Shown: positions 48,894-57,267 of the stretch, piece by piece
Layout of the letters: every line of letters begins with the position of its first letter
How positions within the stretch are numbered: position 1 is the first letter of the stretch
DNA from: Candidatus Yanofskyibacteriota bacterium
Lineage (GTDB): Bacteria > Patescibacteria > Paceibacteria > 2-02-FULL-40-12 > IGHO2-12-FULL-4
Direction of reading: 5' to 3'
Length of the DNA stretch: 64,000 nt
Assembly (NCBI GenBank): GCA_016185525.1
Contig: JACPNK010000006.1
Location: 119,462 to 183,461 of the forward strand
The notes under the pieces: generated by a model
The model's database searches: none
The model's input: only the letters and a program-made list of their open reading frames with translations
What the model was told of the DNA's origin: nothing
Program-made: the position numbers and the translations under genes

Positions 48894-49901
48894 TTATCTT
48901 TTGGTCATGATGTTTCTCTTGTAAACATCAAGATTGTTTAACACAACACCGGTGCCTTTTGAGACGCAGAGCAGTGGGTCGTCAGCTATGCGGCAGACTA
49001 CGCCGGTGACTTTGGTTACCAAGGTGTCTATGTTTTTTAGCAATGCTCCTCCGCCGGAAATTACGATGCCTTTGTCAACGATGTCAGAACATAACTCCGG
49101 AGGCGTGTCCTGCAGGACAGTTTTAATGGTCTGGACTATTTCTCTTAACTGTTCTTGCATTGCTTCGGTGATTTCGTTTGAGCTGATTTCCACGGTTTTC
49201 GGATAACCGGAAGTCAAGTCTCTGCCTCTGACATTTATTTTTTCTTCAGCGCTTTGCTTAACAGCGCTGCCTATGGCTATTTTAATTAATTCAGCTGTTC
49301 TGTCGCCGATTGCCAAGCTGTGCCTCTTTTTTATGTAATCAACTATTGCTTCGTCAATCCTGTTGCCACCCACCCTGGCAGACGCGGCATTGACTATGCC
49401 GCCAAGGCTGATAATCGCCACTTCGGTAGTGCCGCCGCCGATATTTAATATCATGTTGCCGGAGGAGCTGTTTATGGAGATTTTGGCTCCGATGGCGGCC
49501 AAAACAGGTTCTTTAACCAGATAAGCCGCTTTGGCGCCGGCATTGATGGTTGCTTCAATAACCGCCCGTCTTTCGGTAGAGGTAATGCCTGCCGGCACCG
49601 AGATTAAAACTTCAGGCTTAACTAAGCCTATCTTGCCGACTGCTTTTTTAATGAAGTATCTCAACATGGCTTCAGTGACCCTGTAGTCGGCAATAACCCC
49701 GTCTTTTAGGGGTCTGGAGACGACGATACTGTCGGGGGCCCGGCCTATCATTTCCTTGGCTTCGTTGCCTACAGCAATGATTTTGTTGTCAAGAACTGAA
49801 ATAGAAACAACTGACGGTTCGTTTACAATGATGCCCTTTTTGGGCAAAAAAACCAGTGTGTTGGTTGTGCCCAAATCAATACCGATTTTCTTTACAAACA
49901 T
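48894..49901 (-). CDS. mreB: Rod shape-determining protein MreB
   Basis: 335 residues, full length. Actin-fold ATP sites IGIDLGTTNTLVFL at the start, GNMILNIGGGTTEVAIISLG near 155 and GIVISGGGALLKNID near 285. MreB filaments guide side-wall synthesis, so the cell is probably rod-shaped. It lies 14 nt after the GT87-GT4 gene's start on the same strand and is divergent from the PEGA gene. Confidence 0.96.
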   Translation of the reverse strand: MFVKKIGIDLGTTNTLVFLPKKGIIVNEPSVVSISVLDNKIIAVGNEAKEMIGRAPDSIVVSRPLKDGVIADYRVTEAMLRYFIKKAVGKIGLVKPEVLISVPAGITSTERRAVIEATINAGAKAAYLVKEPVLAAIGAKISINSSSGNMILNIGGGTTEVAIISLGGIVNAASARVGGNRIDEAIVDYIKKRHSLAIGDRTAELIKIAIGSAVKQSAEEKINVRGRDLTSGYPKTVEISSNEITEAMQEQLREIVQTIKTVLQDTPPELCSDIVDKGIVISGGGALLKNIDTLVTKVTGVVCRIADDPLLCVSKGTGVVLNNLDVYKRNIMTKR

Positions 49902-49939
49902 ACAAGTCAGCCTATATATTATTTAGCCTTTAAACAATC

Positions 49940-49968
49940 TTTACAAAGATAGTTTTTTAGTTCATAAT
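49940..49968 (+). promoter_or_regulatory. Promoter of the PEGA-domain gene, leaderless
   Basis: TTTACA (49940-49945), 17-nt spacer, CATAAT (49963-49968), then exactly 7 nt to the ATG at 49976. Confidence 0.72.
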
Positions 49969-49975
49969 AGGTTAA

Positions 49976-50812
49976 ATGACACGAAAAACCAGAAAACTTA
50001 TTTTTTATCTCTCTGTACTTGTCTTTCTTTTGATGGGCACACTGATTCTTTCCTTTGCTTTTGGTTTTAGATATGACTTTCAAAATAACAGATTGATCAA
50101 GACGGGTTCCATAGTTATAAAAACAAATGTGTCTGCTAAAATCTATGTTGACGACAAGCTTGAGGGCGAAACCTCTTTTTTCAGCGGCACTTTCTCAAAA
50201 AAGAACCTTCTGCCCGGCAAATACAGTTTAAAGATACAAAAAAACGGCTACCAAACTTGGCAGAAGTCCGTAATGGTGGAAGAAGGCCTCATTTCTTACT
50301 TCGGGAATGTGTTTCTGCCGTTAAACGAACCGAAAGAAGAAACTCTTGCTTCCAGGGAAATTCTGGACGAGTATTTGGAGTCTTTAAAATTAAAAGTAGA
50401 GGTTCCCGCTATTTTCGATTTACCCGAAAAAGGGGTAGTTGGTTTTTCTGTTTTTTCCGGCGAGTCGGCCGTTGTTTGGGCAACCAACCATGAGATTTGG
50501 ATTTTGTGGAGTAGAAATACGGACTACCAGCCAATAAGAAAAGCCGGTGAAAAAGAACTGGTTACCAGACTTTCCGGAAATATTAAAAGTGTTTATTGGC
50601 ACAAAAGCGGGGGTTATGTGTTTCTTCGTCTTGGGACCAAGTTTATAATGCTGGAAACGGATGTGCGTGGCGGGGTCAACACATACACCCTCTATGACAA
50701 TCTGGGGGTTAAAGATATTGTCTGGTACGACTCCGGTCTTGATAAAATTTTCAAATACCAAAACAGCAACCTGCCTACCGGTCAGGCAGGCTTGTTTGCC
50801 GTTGATTTGTAA
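49976..50812 (+). CDS. PEGA-domain membrane-anchored protein
   Basis: 278 residues. Membrane anchor (about 8-30), then a PEGA-like domain (about 45-105: GSIVIKTNVSAKIYVDDKLE, LPGKYSLKIQKNGYQTW) and a C-terminal beta-rich region that may be a truncated propeller (FSVFSGESAVVWATNHEIWIL). PEGA domains are common in surface proteins. The last residues include LPTGQAG, encoded by a GC-rich palindrome (50770-50790); the frame stops soon after, so the end may have been altered by the insertion. Confidence 0.8.
   Translation: MTRKTRKLIFYLSVLVFLLMGTLILSFAFGFRYDFQNNRLIKTGSIVIKTNVSAKIYVDDKLEGETSFFSGTFSKKNLLPGKYSLKIQKNGYQTWQKSVMVEEGLISYFGNVFLPLNEPKEETLASREILDEYLESLKLKVEVPAIFDLPEKGVVGFSVFSGESAVVWATNHEIWILWSRNTDYQPIRKAGEKELVTRLSGNIKSVYWHKSGGYVFLRLGTKFIMLETDVRGGVNTYTLYDNLGVKDIVWYDSGLDKIFKYQNSNLPTGQAGLFAVDL
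50770..50790. repeat. GC-rich palindrome at the end of the PEGA gene
   Basis: CCTGCCT...AGGCAGG arms around ACCGGTC, in frame as LPTGQAG. Resembles the palindrome in hrcA at 10451-10471. Confidence 0.7.
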
Positions 50813-50824
50813 AGATTTGTTTAT

Positions 50825-50998
50825 ACTATCGTTTCGCCCAATGTGGCGTCGTCAAGACAATGACTCGCCAAGCCTAGCATTGTCTTGACTCTTTAAAACC
50901 TAGCGGTTTTAATATTTCCACCTTGGGGGAACACCCAGTTCCCCCATCGCCCCCTCTGCTCCGCAGTGGGCTCACTATCGTTTCGCCCACTGCGGAGC
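50825..50998. repeat. Repeat cluster derived from the rpsI 3' end
   Basis: ACTATCGTTTCGCCCA occurs at 50825-50840 and again at 50974-50989 as the true rpsI 3' end (minus strand). A perfect inverted pair GCTCCGCAGTGGGC (50958-50971) / GCCCACTGCGGAGC (50985-50998) spans the rpsI stop. Between them are GTCAAGACAATG / CATTGTCTTGAC and GGGGGAAC / GTTCCCCC hairpins. No gene lies in 50813-50974. Confidence 0.8.
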
Positions 50999-51484
50999 TT
51001 TTCTGGCTTTCTTTAAGCCGTATTTGCGTCTCTCTTTTTCTCTGGGGTCTCTTGTCAGGTAACCTGACTTTTTGAGTTTCTTGGCAAAATTGGCGTCAAA
51101 CAAAACCAACGCTCTTGATAAGCCGTGGCGTATAGCTTCCGCTTGTCCTCTGATTCCGCCGCCGGAGACTTTGACGGTGGCTTTGAAACGATTTACTGAT
51201 TTGAGCTTTTTAAGCGGCGAGTCCGCTAAATTTTTTAATTCTTCGTTCCCTTGAAAATAGGATAAGTAATCTTTACCGTTCACCGTGATTAGAGCGTTGT
51301 CTTCCCCGCTGTTTTCGTCGCTGGCCTTTTTTGTATAAATCCTAACCCTGGCAGTCGCGTTTTTCCTCCGGCCGACAGTTGCGTAATATTTTTCTTCAGT
51401 TTTCACAGCCTCTTCTTTTACCGGTTCTGTTTTTTCCGGAGCCGGTTTTGCTTTTTTTGTTGTTTTTGTTTTTGTTGCAGCCAT
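50975..51484 (-). CDS. rpsI: 30S ribosomal protein S9
   Basis: 169 residues, with an N-terminal Lys/Ala/Glu-rich extension of about 30 residues before the conserved YYATVGRRKNATARVRIY start. Core GGGIRGQAEAIRHGLSRAL and C-terminal KAPQWAKR tail that reaches the P-site tRNA. Last gene of the IF1-to-S9 block, overlapping L13 by 1 nt. Its 3' end is copied in the adjacent intergenic repeats. Confidence 0.96.
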   Translation of the reverse strand: MAATKTKTTKKAKPAPEKTEPVKEEAVKTEEKYYATVGRRKNATARVRIYTKKASDENSGEDNALITVNGKDYLSYFQGNEELKNLADSPLKKLKSVNRFKATVKVSGGGIRGQAEAIRHGLSRALVLFDANFAKKLKKSGYLTRDPREKERRKYGLKKARKAPQWAKR

Positions 51485-51819
51485 TAGTTTATGATAAGAT
51501 TTTTAATTATCTTGCTTCGCATTTTGTTTTTTGGCAACATTCTGTAGACTGCTGATTTGAAAACTTTTGCTGGATTCTTGTAAAATTCTTCTCCCAGTTT
51601 TCTGGTTTTCATGCCTCCCGGAAAACCCGAATAATGAAAATATTTTTTTTGCGCTTCTTTTTTGCCGGAAAAGGATAGTTGTTTTATATTTTCTATAACA
51701 ACTTTTTCTTCTGGGGCAATGTTGGGTTCGAAATCGGCTTTATTTTTGCCTCTCAAAAGCACGGCAACTTCAGTTGCTAAACGCCCGAATATTTTATTTG
51801 CCGCGTCAAGCTTTTGCAT
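51484..51819 (-). CDS. rplM: 50S ribosomal protein L13 (short form)
   Basis: 111 residues against about 142 in E. coli. Core LDAANKIFGRLATEVAVLLRG and AVYRMLPKNKMRSKIIKNL are clear. It lacks both the first 15 or so residues and the C-terminal GxxHxHxAQ segment. Reduced ribosomal proteins are common in CPR. Coupled to rpsI. Confidence 0.94.
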   Translation of the reverse strand: MQKLDAANKIFGRLATEVAVLLRGKNKADFEPNIAPEEKVVIENIKQLSFSGKKEAQKKYFHYSGFPGGMKTRKLGEEFYKNPAKVFKSAVYRMLPKNKMRSKIIKNLIIN

Positions 51820-51827
51820 GATAAGTG

Positions 51828-52178
51828 TTATTTTATAAACTCTATAATAGCCATAGGCGAACCGTCGCTTTTGCGGGGAGCCAGTTTGGTTATTTTGGTG
51901 TAACCTCCTCCTCTGGACTGGTATCTGGGTCCCAAGATTTCCAGGATTTTTTTAGCCGTTTTTTTGTTTGTAAGCGATACCAACTGTCTAAGTTTTGACA
52001 AGCCTTTTTGTTTGCCTTTTGTGATCAACTTTTCAACGACAGGCCTCAAGCTTTTCGCTTTGGTTTCAGTTGTAACTATTCTCTCACGCTGAATTAGAGA
52101 CTCGGCGAGTCCTTGGATGAGGGCAGATCTTTGTTTTTTGGTTCTGCCGAAAATTTTACCTTTTTTTCTATGCTTCAT
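51828..52178 (-). CDS. rplQ: 50S ribosomal protein L17
   Basis: 116 residues, start MKHRKKGKIFGRTKKQRSAL and RIVTTETKAKSLRPVVEKLI, typical of bL17, with RGGGYTKITKLAPRKSDGSP near the C-terminus. It follows rpoA by 3 nt, the conserved rpoA-rplQ pair. Confidence 0.96.
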   Translation of the reverse strand: MKHRKKGKIFGRTKKQRSALIQGLAESLIQRERIVTTETKAKSLRPVVEKLITKGKQKGLSKLRQLVSLTNKKTAKKILEILGPRYQSRGGGYTKITKLAPRKSDGSPMAIIEFIK

Positions 52179-52181
52179 GGC

Positions 52182-52952
52182 CTATTTTTTCTTTTTGGTT
52201 TTTGACGATTTTTTCTTGCTGTTTTCGCTGTCCTCGGTTTCCTGACCGCTGATATTTTCTTCGGATTCTTCTCCCAGCGCTTGTTTTACGACTGAAAGCT
52301 GTTCCAGTAAAATATTCACGGATCTAATAAGAGCGTTTTTGGGGTTAATAGTACCATCGGTTTCTATTTCAAGCAGTATCTTGTTGTAGTCGGTTCTCTG
52401 GCCTACTCTGATATTTTCTACAGTAAAATTAACATTTCTTACCGGGGAAAATATTGCGTCAATAGCGAGAGTCCCGACTGAAATTTTTTCTTTTTGTCTT
52501 TGTTCCACCGGCACATATCCGATTCCCCTTTCTACCGTGAATTCTATTTCTAGCTCCGATTTTTTGTCTGTCAAAGTCGCTATGTGTTGGTTTTTGTTCG
52601 TTATCTCAATACTGCTGTCGGTTTTTATGTCTTTTGCGGTAACCTCTCTTTCTCCGCCGGCTTTTAGTTGTAGAGTAACAGGTTCGTCTGAAAATGATTT
52701 TAGGCGTATTTTTTTAACGTTCATTAAAATCTCAATCACATTTTCCATAACCCCGTCAATCGTTGAAAATTCATGGCTGACTCCTTTGATTTTTACCGTT
52801 GTAATGGCGGAGCCTTCTATGGACGAAAGCAGGGTTCTTCTGAGAGCGTTTCCCAGAGTCACGCCATAGCCCGGATAAAGAGGTGAAATTTCAAACAAAG
52901 CCTGGTGGCCGTCTTCTTTTATAGCTATTATTTTTTCTGGCAGCTGTATCAT
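52182..52952 (-). CDS. rpoA: RNA polymerase alpha subunit lacking the C-terminal domain
   Basis: 256 residues. The N-terminal assembly domain is complete: FEISPLYPGYGVTLGNALRR and the insertion domain, through VNILLEQLSVVKQALGEESE (about 230). After that there is only a 25-residue Lys/Ser/Glu tail (ending KKKSSKTKKKK) in place of the usual linker and about 80-residue C-terminal domain. Contacts of the alpha C-terminal domain with UP elements and many activators would therefore be missing. Located between rpsD and rplQ as usual. Confidence 0.94.
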   Translation of the reverse strand: MIQLPEKIIAIKEDGHQALFEISPLYPGYGVTLGNALRRTLLSSIEGSAITTVKIKGVSHEFSTIDGVMENVIEILMNVKKIRLKSFSDEPVTLQLKAGGEREVTAKDIKTDSSIEITNKNQHIATLTDKKSELEIEFTVERGIGYVPVEQRQKEKISVGTLAIDAIFSPVRNVNFTVENIRVGQRTDYNKILLEIETDGTINPKNALIRSVNILLEQLSVVKQALGEESEENISGQETEDSENSKKKSSKTKKKK

Positions 52953-53023
52953 ATTTTTTAGTCTTTAGCATCATTTTACAGTGATTAGCTGTAAAATCAT
53001 CAGCTAGAAAACTATGTTAAATT

Positions 53024-53659
53024 TTATCTTGAATAAAATTCAATTATAGACTGGATGTCGCTTAACTCCAATCCGCTGTCGCTGATTTCTGGTAATTTTT
53101 CAATCGTGGCGATTAGATTGCTTTTGTCCACATTTATCCAAATTGGACTTTCATGCTTTGGCAGCCAATCTTGAACTAAAGAAGAAAAATACTTTGTTTT
53201 CTTGCTGCCTTCTCTGATGCTAATTTTGTCTCCTTTCTCCACTTTGTAGGACGGTATGTTATTTTTTGAACCATTTACGGTTATGTGCCCGTGGCTTACG
53301 AGCTGTCTGGCTTGATCTCGCGACTGAGCCAAACCTATTTTATAAACAACATTGTCTAAGCGCTGTTCCAGTCTTCTTACCAGCAGATTGCTGGTTTCTT
53401 TTTTTGACTGAATAGCTTCTTTTACATACGTTTTAAATTGCTTTTCAAGAAGTCTGTAAGTGTGTTTTATCTTTTGTTTTGAATTCAGTTGTGAGCCGTA
53501 TTCAGACAGTTTTCTGAATTTAGATTTACCATGCATTCCGGGCGGGTAAGGTTTTTTGACCATGGCAGATTTGGGCGAAAGAGAACGCTCTCCTTTCAAA
53601 AAGAGTTTTACTCCGATTCTTCTTTCTATTTTTTCTCTTGGTCCAGTGTAGCGTGCCAT
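53024..53659 (-). CDS. rpsD: 30S ribosomal protein S4
   Basis: 211 residues from ATG 53659 (MARYTGPREKIERRIGVKLF). The frame runs further upstream but this is the family start. S4 domain LEQRLDNVVYKIGLAQSRDQ and QLVSHGHITVNGSKNNIPSY present. No N-terminal zinc Cys cluster. It nucleates 30S assembly and often autoregulates this operon. Confidence 0.96.
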   Translation of the reverse strand: MARYTGPREKIERRIGVKLFLKGERSLSPKSAMVKKPYPPGMHGKSKFRKLSEYGSQLNSKQKIKHTYRLLEKQFKTYVKEAIQSKKETSNLLVRRLEQRLDNVVYKIGLAQSRDQARQLVSHGHITVNGSKNNIPSYKVEKGDKISIREGSKKTKYFSSLVQDWLPKHESPIWINVDKSNLIATIEKLPEISDSGLELSDIQSIIEFYSR

Positions 53660-53767
53660 GCTAGATTTTCTCAACGAAGCAAGCAATTTTGATTGCGCCG
53701 CTGAGTTGTTAGAATATCTTGAACTTGTTACCGGCAATTTTTCACTTTGTTCAAATTGCCGACAAGC

Positions 53768-54211
53768 TTATACTCTCCTTGGTTTTGGCGGCCTTACTCC
53801 GTTGTGCGGGAGCGGTGTGTTGTCAACCAAGGCATTTATATTCAAACCGGTACCTGCTAATCCGCGTATTGCCGCTTCTCTCCCCGGGCCTATGCCTCTG
53901 ACAGCTATTGAAATTTCAGAAAGTCCGTATTTTTTGGCTTTTTCAAGGACGTCCCTTGCAACCTGTGTGGCGGCGTAAGGCGTTGACTTTCTGGCTCCTT
54001 TAAAACCCAAAGAACCGGCGGATGACCAAGCAATTACTTCTCCTTTAGTATCGGCGATGGAGACAATTGTATTGTTATAAGATGAAAAAATAGAAGCTAT
54101 GCCTTTAAGAACTTGTCTTTTTTGGCTTTTTTTAACCGCCAAATCGGCTGACTTTTGGTCAGCAGTTTCCTTGACAGCTTCTGCTTTTGTAATTATTCGT
54201 TTTTTTCCCAT
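53768..54211 (-). CDS. rpsK: 30S ribosomal protein S11
   Basis: 147 residues with a charged N-terminal extension of about 30 residues, then GIASIFSSYNNTIVSIADTKG, GLSEISIAVRGIGPGREAAI and the C-terminal DNTPLPHNGVRPPKPRRV. Part of the ribosomal block between rpsM and rpsD. Confidence 0.96.
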   Translation of the reverse strand: MGKKRIITKAEAVKETADQKSADLAVKKSQKRQVLKGIASIFSSYNNTIVSIADTKGEVIAWSSAGSLGFKGARKSTPYAATQVARDVLEKAKKYGLSEISIAVRGIGPGREAAIRGLAGTGLNINALVDNTPLPHNGVRPPKPRRV

Positions 54212-54255
54212 GTTTTAAATTTTTTGTGATTGCGGGTAATTTCGGGCTTGGGACG

Positions 54256-54642
54256 CTAAGTTTTCTCCGCTGACGACTTTCTTCCGGAGCCCATAGTTTT
54301 TCTTACGTTGCCTCTGGTTGTTCTGGAATTTGTTTTTGTCCGTCCATGAATCGGCAGTCTTCTGGCATGGCGCGTGCCGTGCCAAGAGCCTATCTCTTTT
54401 AGTCTTTGAATATTTCTGGCGACATCTCTTTTGAGTTCCCCGCCGACCTTGAAGTTTTTATCAATAATATTCTGAATTTTGTTTATTTCTTCGGCGGTCA
54501 GATCCTTGCTTTTTTTGTCCGGAGATATGCCTGCTGATTTTAAGACCAATTTGCTTGAAAAGTGACCTATGCCAAAAACGTAAGTTAATGCTATTTCTAT
54601 TCTTTTATTGTCCGGTATGACTATACCTGAAATTCTGGCCAT
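54256..54642 (-). CDS. rpsM: 30S ribosomal protein S13
   Basis: 128 residues: start MARISGIVIPDNKRIEIALT, GIGHFSSKLVLKSAGI, and C-terminal GSWHGTRHARRLPIHGRTKT ending in a Lys-rich tail. It follows rpmJ by 1 nt. Confidence 0.96.
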   Translation of the reverse strand: MARISGIVIPDNKRIEIALTYVFGIGHFSSKLVLKSAGISPDKKSKDLTAEEINKIQNIIDKNFKVGGELKRDVARNIQRLKEIGSWHGTRHARRLPIHGRTKTNSRTTRGNVRKTMGSGRKSSAEKT

Positions 54643-54643
54643 A

Positions 54644-54757
54644 TTATCCTTGCCTTTGTTTGTGCTTCTTTGTTTTGCAGATGCAATAAATTACACCGCT
54701 TCTTTTAACGATTTTACAATTTCTGCACATCTTTTTTACTGAAGCCCTGACTTTCAT
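54644..54757 (-). CDS. rpmJ: 50S ribosomal protein L36
   Basis: 37 residues, read by eye: MKVRASVKKMCRNCKIVKRS then GVIYCICKTKKHKQRQG. The zinc knuckle CxxC, third Cys and His of bL36 are present. ATG at 54757 overlaps the infA stop (TAATG), and it ends 1 nt before rpsM. Confidence 0.97.
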   Translation of the reverse strand: MKVRASVKKMCRNCKIVKRSGVIYCICKTKKHKQRQG

Positions 54758-55014
54758 TAATTTCTAAAAATTATTCTTCCTCTATCATCGGTTTCACTGC
54801 TCAACTCTACGGTTACTCTGTCGCCCAGCATGACTTTTATGTAGTTTAAACGCATTTTACCGGATAGGTAAGCCAAAATTTCCCGGTTGTCGCTAAGCCT
54901 AACCTTAAACGTGGTATCGGGTAATGCTTCAACTACAACACCCTCTTTTTTCAGTTTTTTATCTTTTTCTGACAAAGAAAAATTAACGAGCCTTAGCTCT
55001 TTAGCTATTGCCAA
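54757..55014 (-). CDS. infA: Translation initiation factor IF-1
   Basis: 85 residues: an N-terminal extension of about 22 residues, then the S1-like OB fold (GVVVEALPDTTFKVRLSDNR, LSGKMRLNYIKVMLGDRV, DRGRIIFRN). Blocks the A site during initiation. First gene of the infA-rpmJ-rpsM-rpsK-rpsD-rpoA-rplQ-rplM-rpsI run. Because this organism seems to use many leaderless mRNAs, IF-1/IF-2/IF-3 use is of interest. Confidence 0.95.
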   Translation of the reverse strand: MAIAKELRLVNFSLSEKDKKLKKEGVVVEALPDTTFKVRLSDNREILAYLSGKMRLNYIKVMLGDRVTVELSSETDDRGRIIFRN

Positions 55015-55070
55015 GAGATTTGCGAATCTTAGCAGATTGGGTATCGAAAGTCAACCGGCTGGGACAGGTT

Positions 55071-56930
55071 TCAGTAGGACAGTTTTAATTGAATGTTATT
55101 TTTGTTTTTTGGAATACTACGGACCCAGAAAGGAGATAAAACCACTTTGCCTGATTCTACTTCGGATATGCCCATTAAGTATTCCTGGATTTTGTTTTTT
55201 TTCATGCCCAGCATTTCTTTTATCATTTTTTCTTCATCAATTTTTACCGCAATTTCGCCTTTTGCCGATATTTTCAAAGACAGTGTTTTTTTGTCCAAAT
55301 CAAGCTTGGGTTCGGAGTAAGTTTTTTCCAGCGTATTTTCCAACAGCAAATACCGTCCGTTTTTGTTTGAAGAGGCGTCTATAAGACCCGTGATATCAGC
55401 TTCCTGAAAGCCAATTGTTTTTGCTTCAGCAATAGCGACAACGGCAAAACCCTCGGCTGCATTATCTATTTCCGCTGTGGATTTAAGAGAAACAACCTGA
55501 TTGATTACCGGTTCTGCGATTTTGAGGCCGTTGGTTTTTGCTTTTAAATTTTCCAGAGACTTAGCCAGGGCTTCTTTGGTAACTTGATCTTTTGCGTCGT
55601 TAAAATCTTTTTCAGTGACCACTTTGGTTAAGCCGACTATGCCACCGGTCATCGGTTTGCTGGATTCAGCGTGGAAGCCATCAAATTTAGGAGTACCCTT
55701 GAAACCAGGAATCGTGAATTGGTCGGCGTTTATATTGTATTCTTGGCCGGGCTTATCAGCTATGACTTCTACGGTAATAGTTCCGGGCACTGATTTGCCA
55801 TTAACCAGTTTGGCGCCGGGTACGGTGATCGGTCTTGGCGTTCTGAATACCAGGCCCTTTGAAGACTCAAATCGGGTGGTTGCCACCAAAGCTTGTGGTT
55901 CGGAGTTAATGTTGTTAAATACCGTGATCTCACCTCTGGCCTTTCGGGCAACTTCTTTTTCACCTGTGGCAATAAAATCTTTGGAAACTTCGGCACTGTA
56001 AGATAAAAGTTGGCCGACTATTTTTTTAGCGGCAAAGTCTGTCTGCGGGTAATTGCTAGAGATGGATACAGTGGTATCAAAGTCTATTTTTTCTTTTTGG
56101 GGTTGTATGATAATTTTGGCGCTGCCAAGGAATAAGAACAAAACAACGAAAAGCATGATAACCCCGGAAAGTATAAAAATTAAACCAGTTCTCTTGTGAA
56201 GTTTTTCTTTTTTTATGGGGTTGATGTTGTCCCAGAAATTTTTGACGGATTTGATTCTTCCGTCCCTGGCGTTTTGGTCCCTTTTTAACCAAATGCTTTC
56301 CAGATTGTCTAAACTTTCCGAGGGCAAGTCTTTTCTTATGTGCGGGTTTGTTGAAGTTCGGCCGTCTCTTTTTATTTTAATTGGATTCTGCTCGCTTGGC
56401 TTGCGGATGTCAGACATTTTATAAGATTTGTACTTAGCCATGGCCAAATCGGCAAGACTGTCATCTTCCTTTTCCTCAATCAAGTCTTCGCTGGGGTATT
56501 CGCCGGTGTCTGCGTCCGGGTGGTAGTCTTTTTCTTCCGAATCATCTTCTTCTATTAAACCGGCGTTTTCCTGATTCTCTATCTCTTCAATTTTAGGCAG
56601 TTCCGGAGAGATATCTGGGAGCAAGTCTTCCTCGGCGTTGTTTTCTGTGTCTTTTTCTTGATCTTGATCGTCGTCTTGGTCAACCAGAAGACGGAATCCG
56701 TATTTGGGGGCAAAGCTTTTGGCTGATTCATCTGCAGTCATGAGGGTGATCTTTTTTTGTGACGATTGCATCTCTGCGGCTAAGCTTGCAAAGTGGTTTT
56801 CGTTTCTGGTAATCTTGCTGTTTTTGGGTAAAATAAAAATCACCTCTTCAGCTTCGGTTTTCTTAAACTCGTTAAAAATATCCTCAAAGCTGTCGTTTTT
56901 GAGAATATTTATAATTTTGGTTGAACCCAT
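55071..56930 (-). CDS. Baseplate-J-like membrane protein
   Basis: 619 residues from ATG 56930, where TATAAT ends 6 nt upstream. N-terminal small domain (1-85), long acidic low-complexity stretch (90-175), a membrane helix (about 250-270: GLIFILSGVIMLFVVLFLFL) and an external region (275-619) with the baseplate J-like pattern ARGEITVFNNINSEPQALVA, GTITVEVIADKPGQEYNINA. Such proteins are common in CPR and may form surface structures. It lies 57 nt before infA on the same strand. Confidence 0.75.
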   Translation of the reverse strand: MGSTKIINILKNDSFEDIFNEFKKTEAEEVIFILPKNSKITRNENHFASLAAEMQSSQKKITLMTADESAKSFAPKYGFRLLVDQDDDQDQEKDTENNAEEDLLPDISPELPKIEEIENQENAGLIEEDDSEEKDYHPDADTGEYPSEDLIEEKEDDSLADLAMAKYKSYKMSDIRKPSEQNPIKIKRDGRTSTNPHIRKDLPSESLDNLESIWLKRDQNARDGRIKSVKNFWDNINPIKKEKLHKRTGLIFILSGVIMLFVVLFLFLGSAKIIIQPQKEKIDFDTTVSISSNYPQTDFAAKKIVGQLLSYSAEVSKDFIATGEKEVARKARGEITVFNNINSEPQALVATTRFESSKGLVFRTPRPITVPGAKLVNGKSVPGTITVEVIADKPGQEYNINADQFTIPGFKGTPKFDGFHAESSKPMTGGIVGLTKVVTEKDFNDAKDQVTKEALAKSLENLKAKTNGLKIAEPVINQVVSLKSTAEIDNAAEGFAVVAIAEAKTIGFQEADITGLIDASSNKNGRYLLLENTLEKTYSEPKLDLDKKTLSLKISAKGEIAVKIDEEKMIKEMLGMKKNKIQEYLMGISEVESGKVVLSPFWVRSIPKNKNNIQLKLSY

Positions 56931-56963
56931 AGGACTATTATATAGTGTTTTGGAGAAAATAAA

Positions 56964-56991
56964 AAAACAACTGTCAACAGACAGTTGTTTT
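56964..56991 (-). terminator. Intrinsic terminator before the baseplate-J-like gene
   Basis: AAAACAACTGT / ACAGTTGTTTT with a 6-nt loop; T run on the minus strand. It ends the 84-aa gene. Confidence 0.8.
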
Positions 56992-56995
56992 GCTT

Positions 56996-57250
56996 TTAAG
57001 CTTCGCATACCTTTACGCATTCATAGCCGTCAAATGCGTATGCGGTGCAAGTTGGGACGATAAAGTCGATTTCATTCCCGTTGTCTAGCATCACAATTTT
57101 TTTAGCCGTTAAGAGGTGTGGGCCGGAGTTTCTTTCCGCTACGTATAGATCCCCTATCTGGATTTTTCCTTCATCCATCTTGAGCTTAATACCCTCAATG
57201 TCGATAGTTTCTCCTCTCCGGAGAGCGTTCAATGTTTGGTACCCTCTCAT
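56996..57250 (-). CDS. Hypothetical protein
   Basis: 84 residues, ATG with AGGAGG 7 nt upstream. Beta-rich soluble protein; starts MRGYQTLNALRRGETIDIEG and ends with several Cys (PTCTAYAFDGYECVKVCEA), possibly metal-binding. Last of a four-gene run of small SD-led genes (58208 to 56996). Function unknown. Confidence 0.6.
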   Translation of the reverse strand: MRGYQTLNALRRGETIDIEGIKLKMDEGKIQIGDLYVAERNSGPHLLTAKKIVMLDNGNEIDFIVPTCTAYAFDGYECVKVCEA

Positions 57251-57267
57251 TTTAAATTTCCTCCTTT

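Noticed and set aside
56931..57020. Longer N-terminus of the baseplate-J-like gene (start 57020)
   Set aside because: The extension crosses a terminator hairpin and the 84-aa gene; TATAAT 6 nt before 56930 marks the true start.
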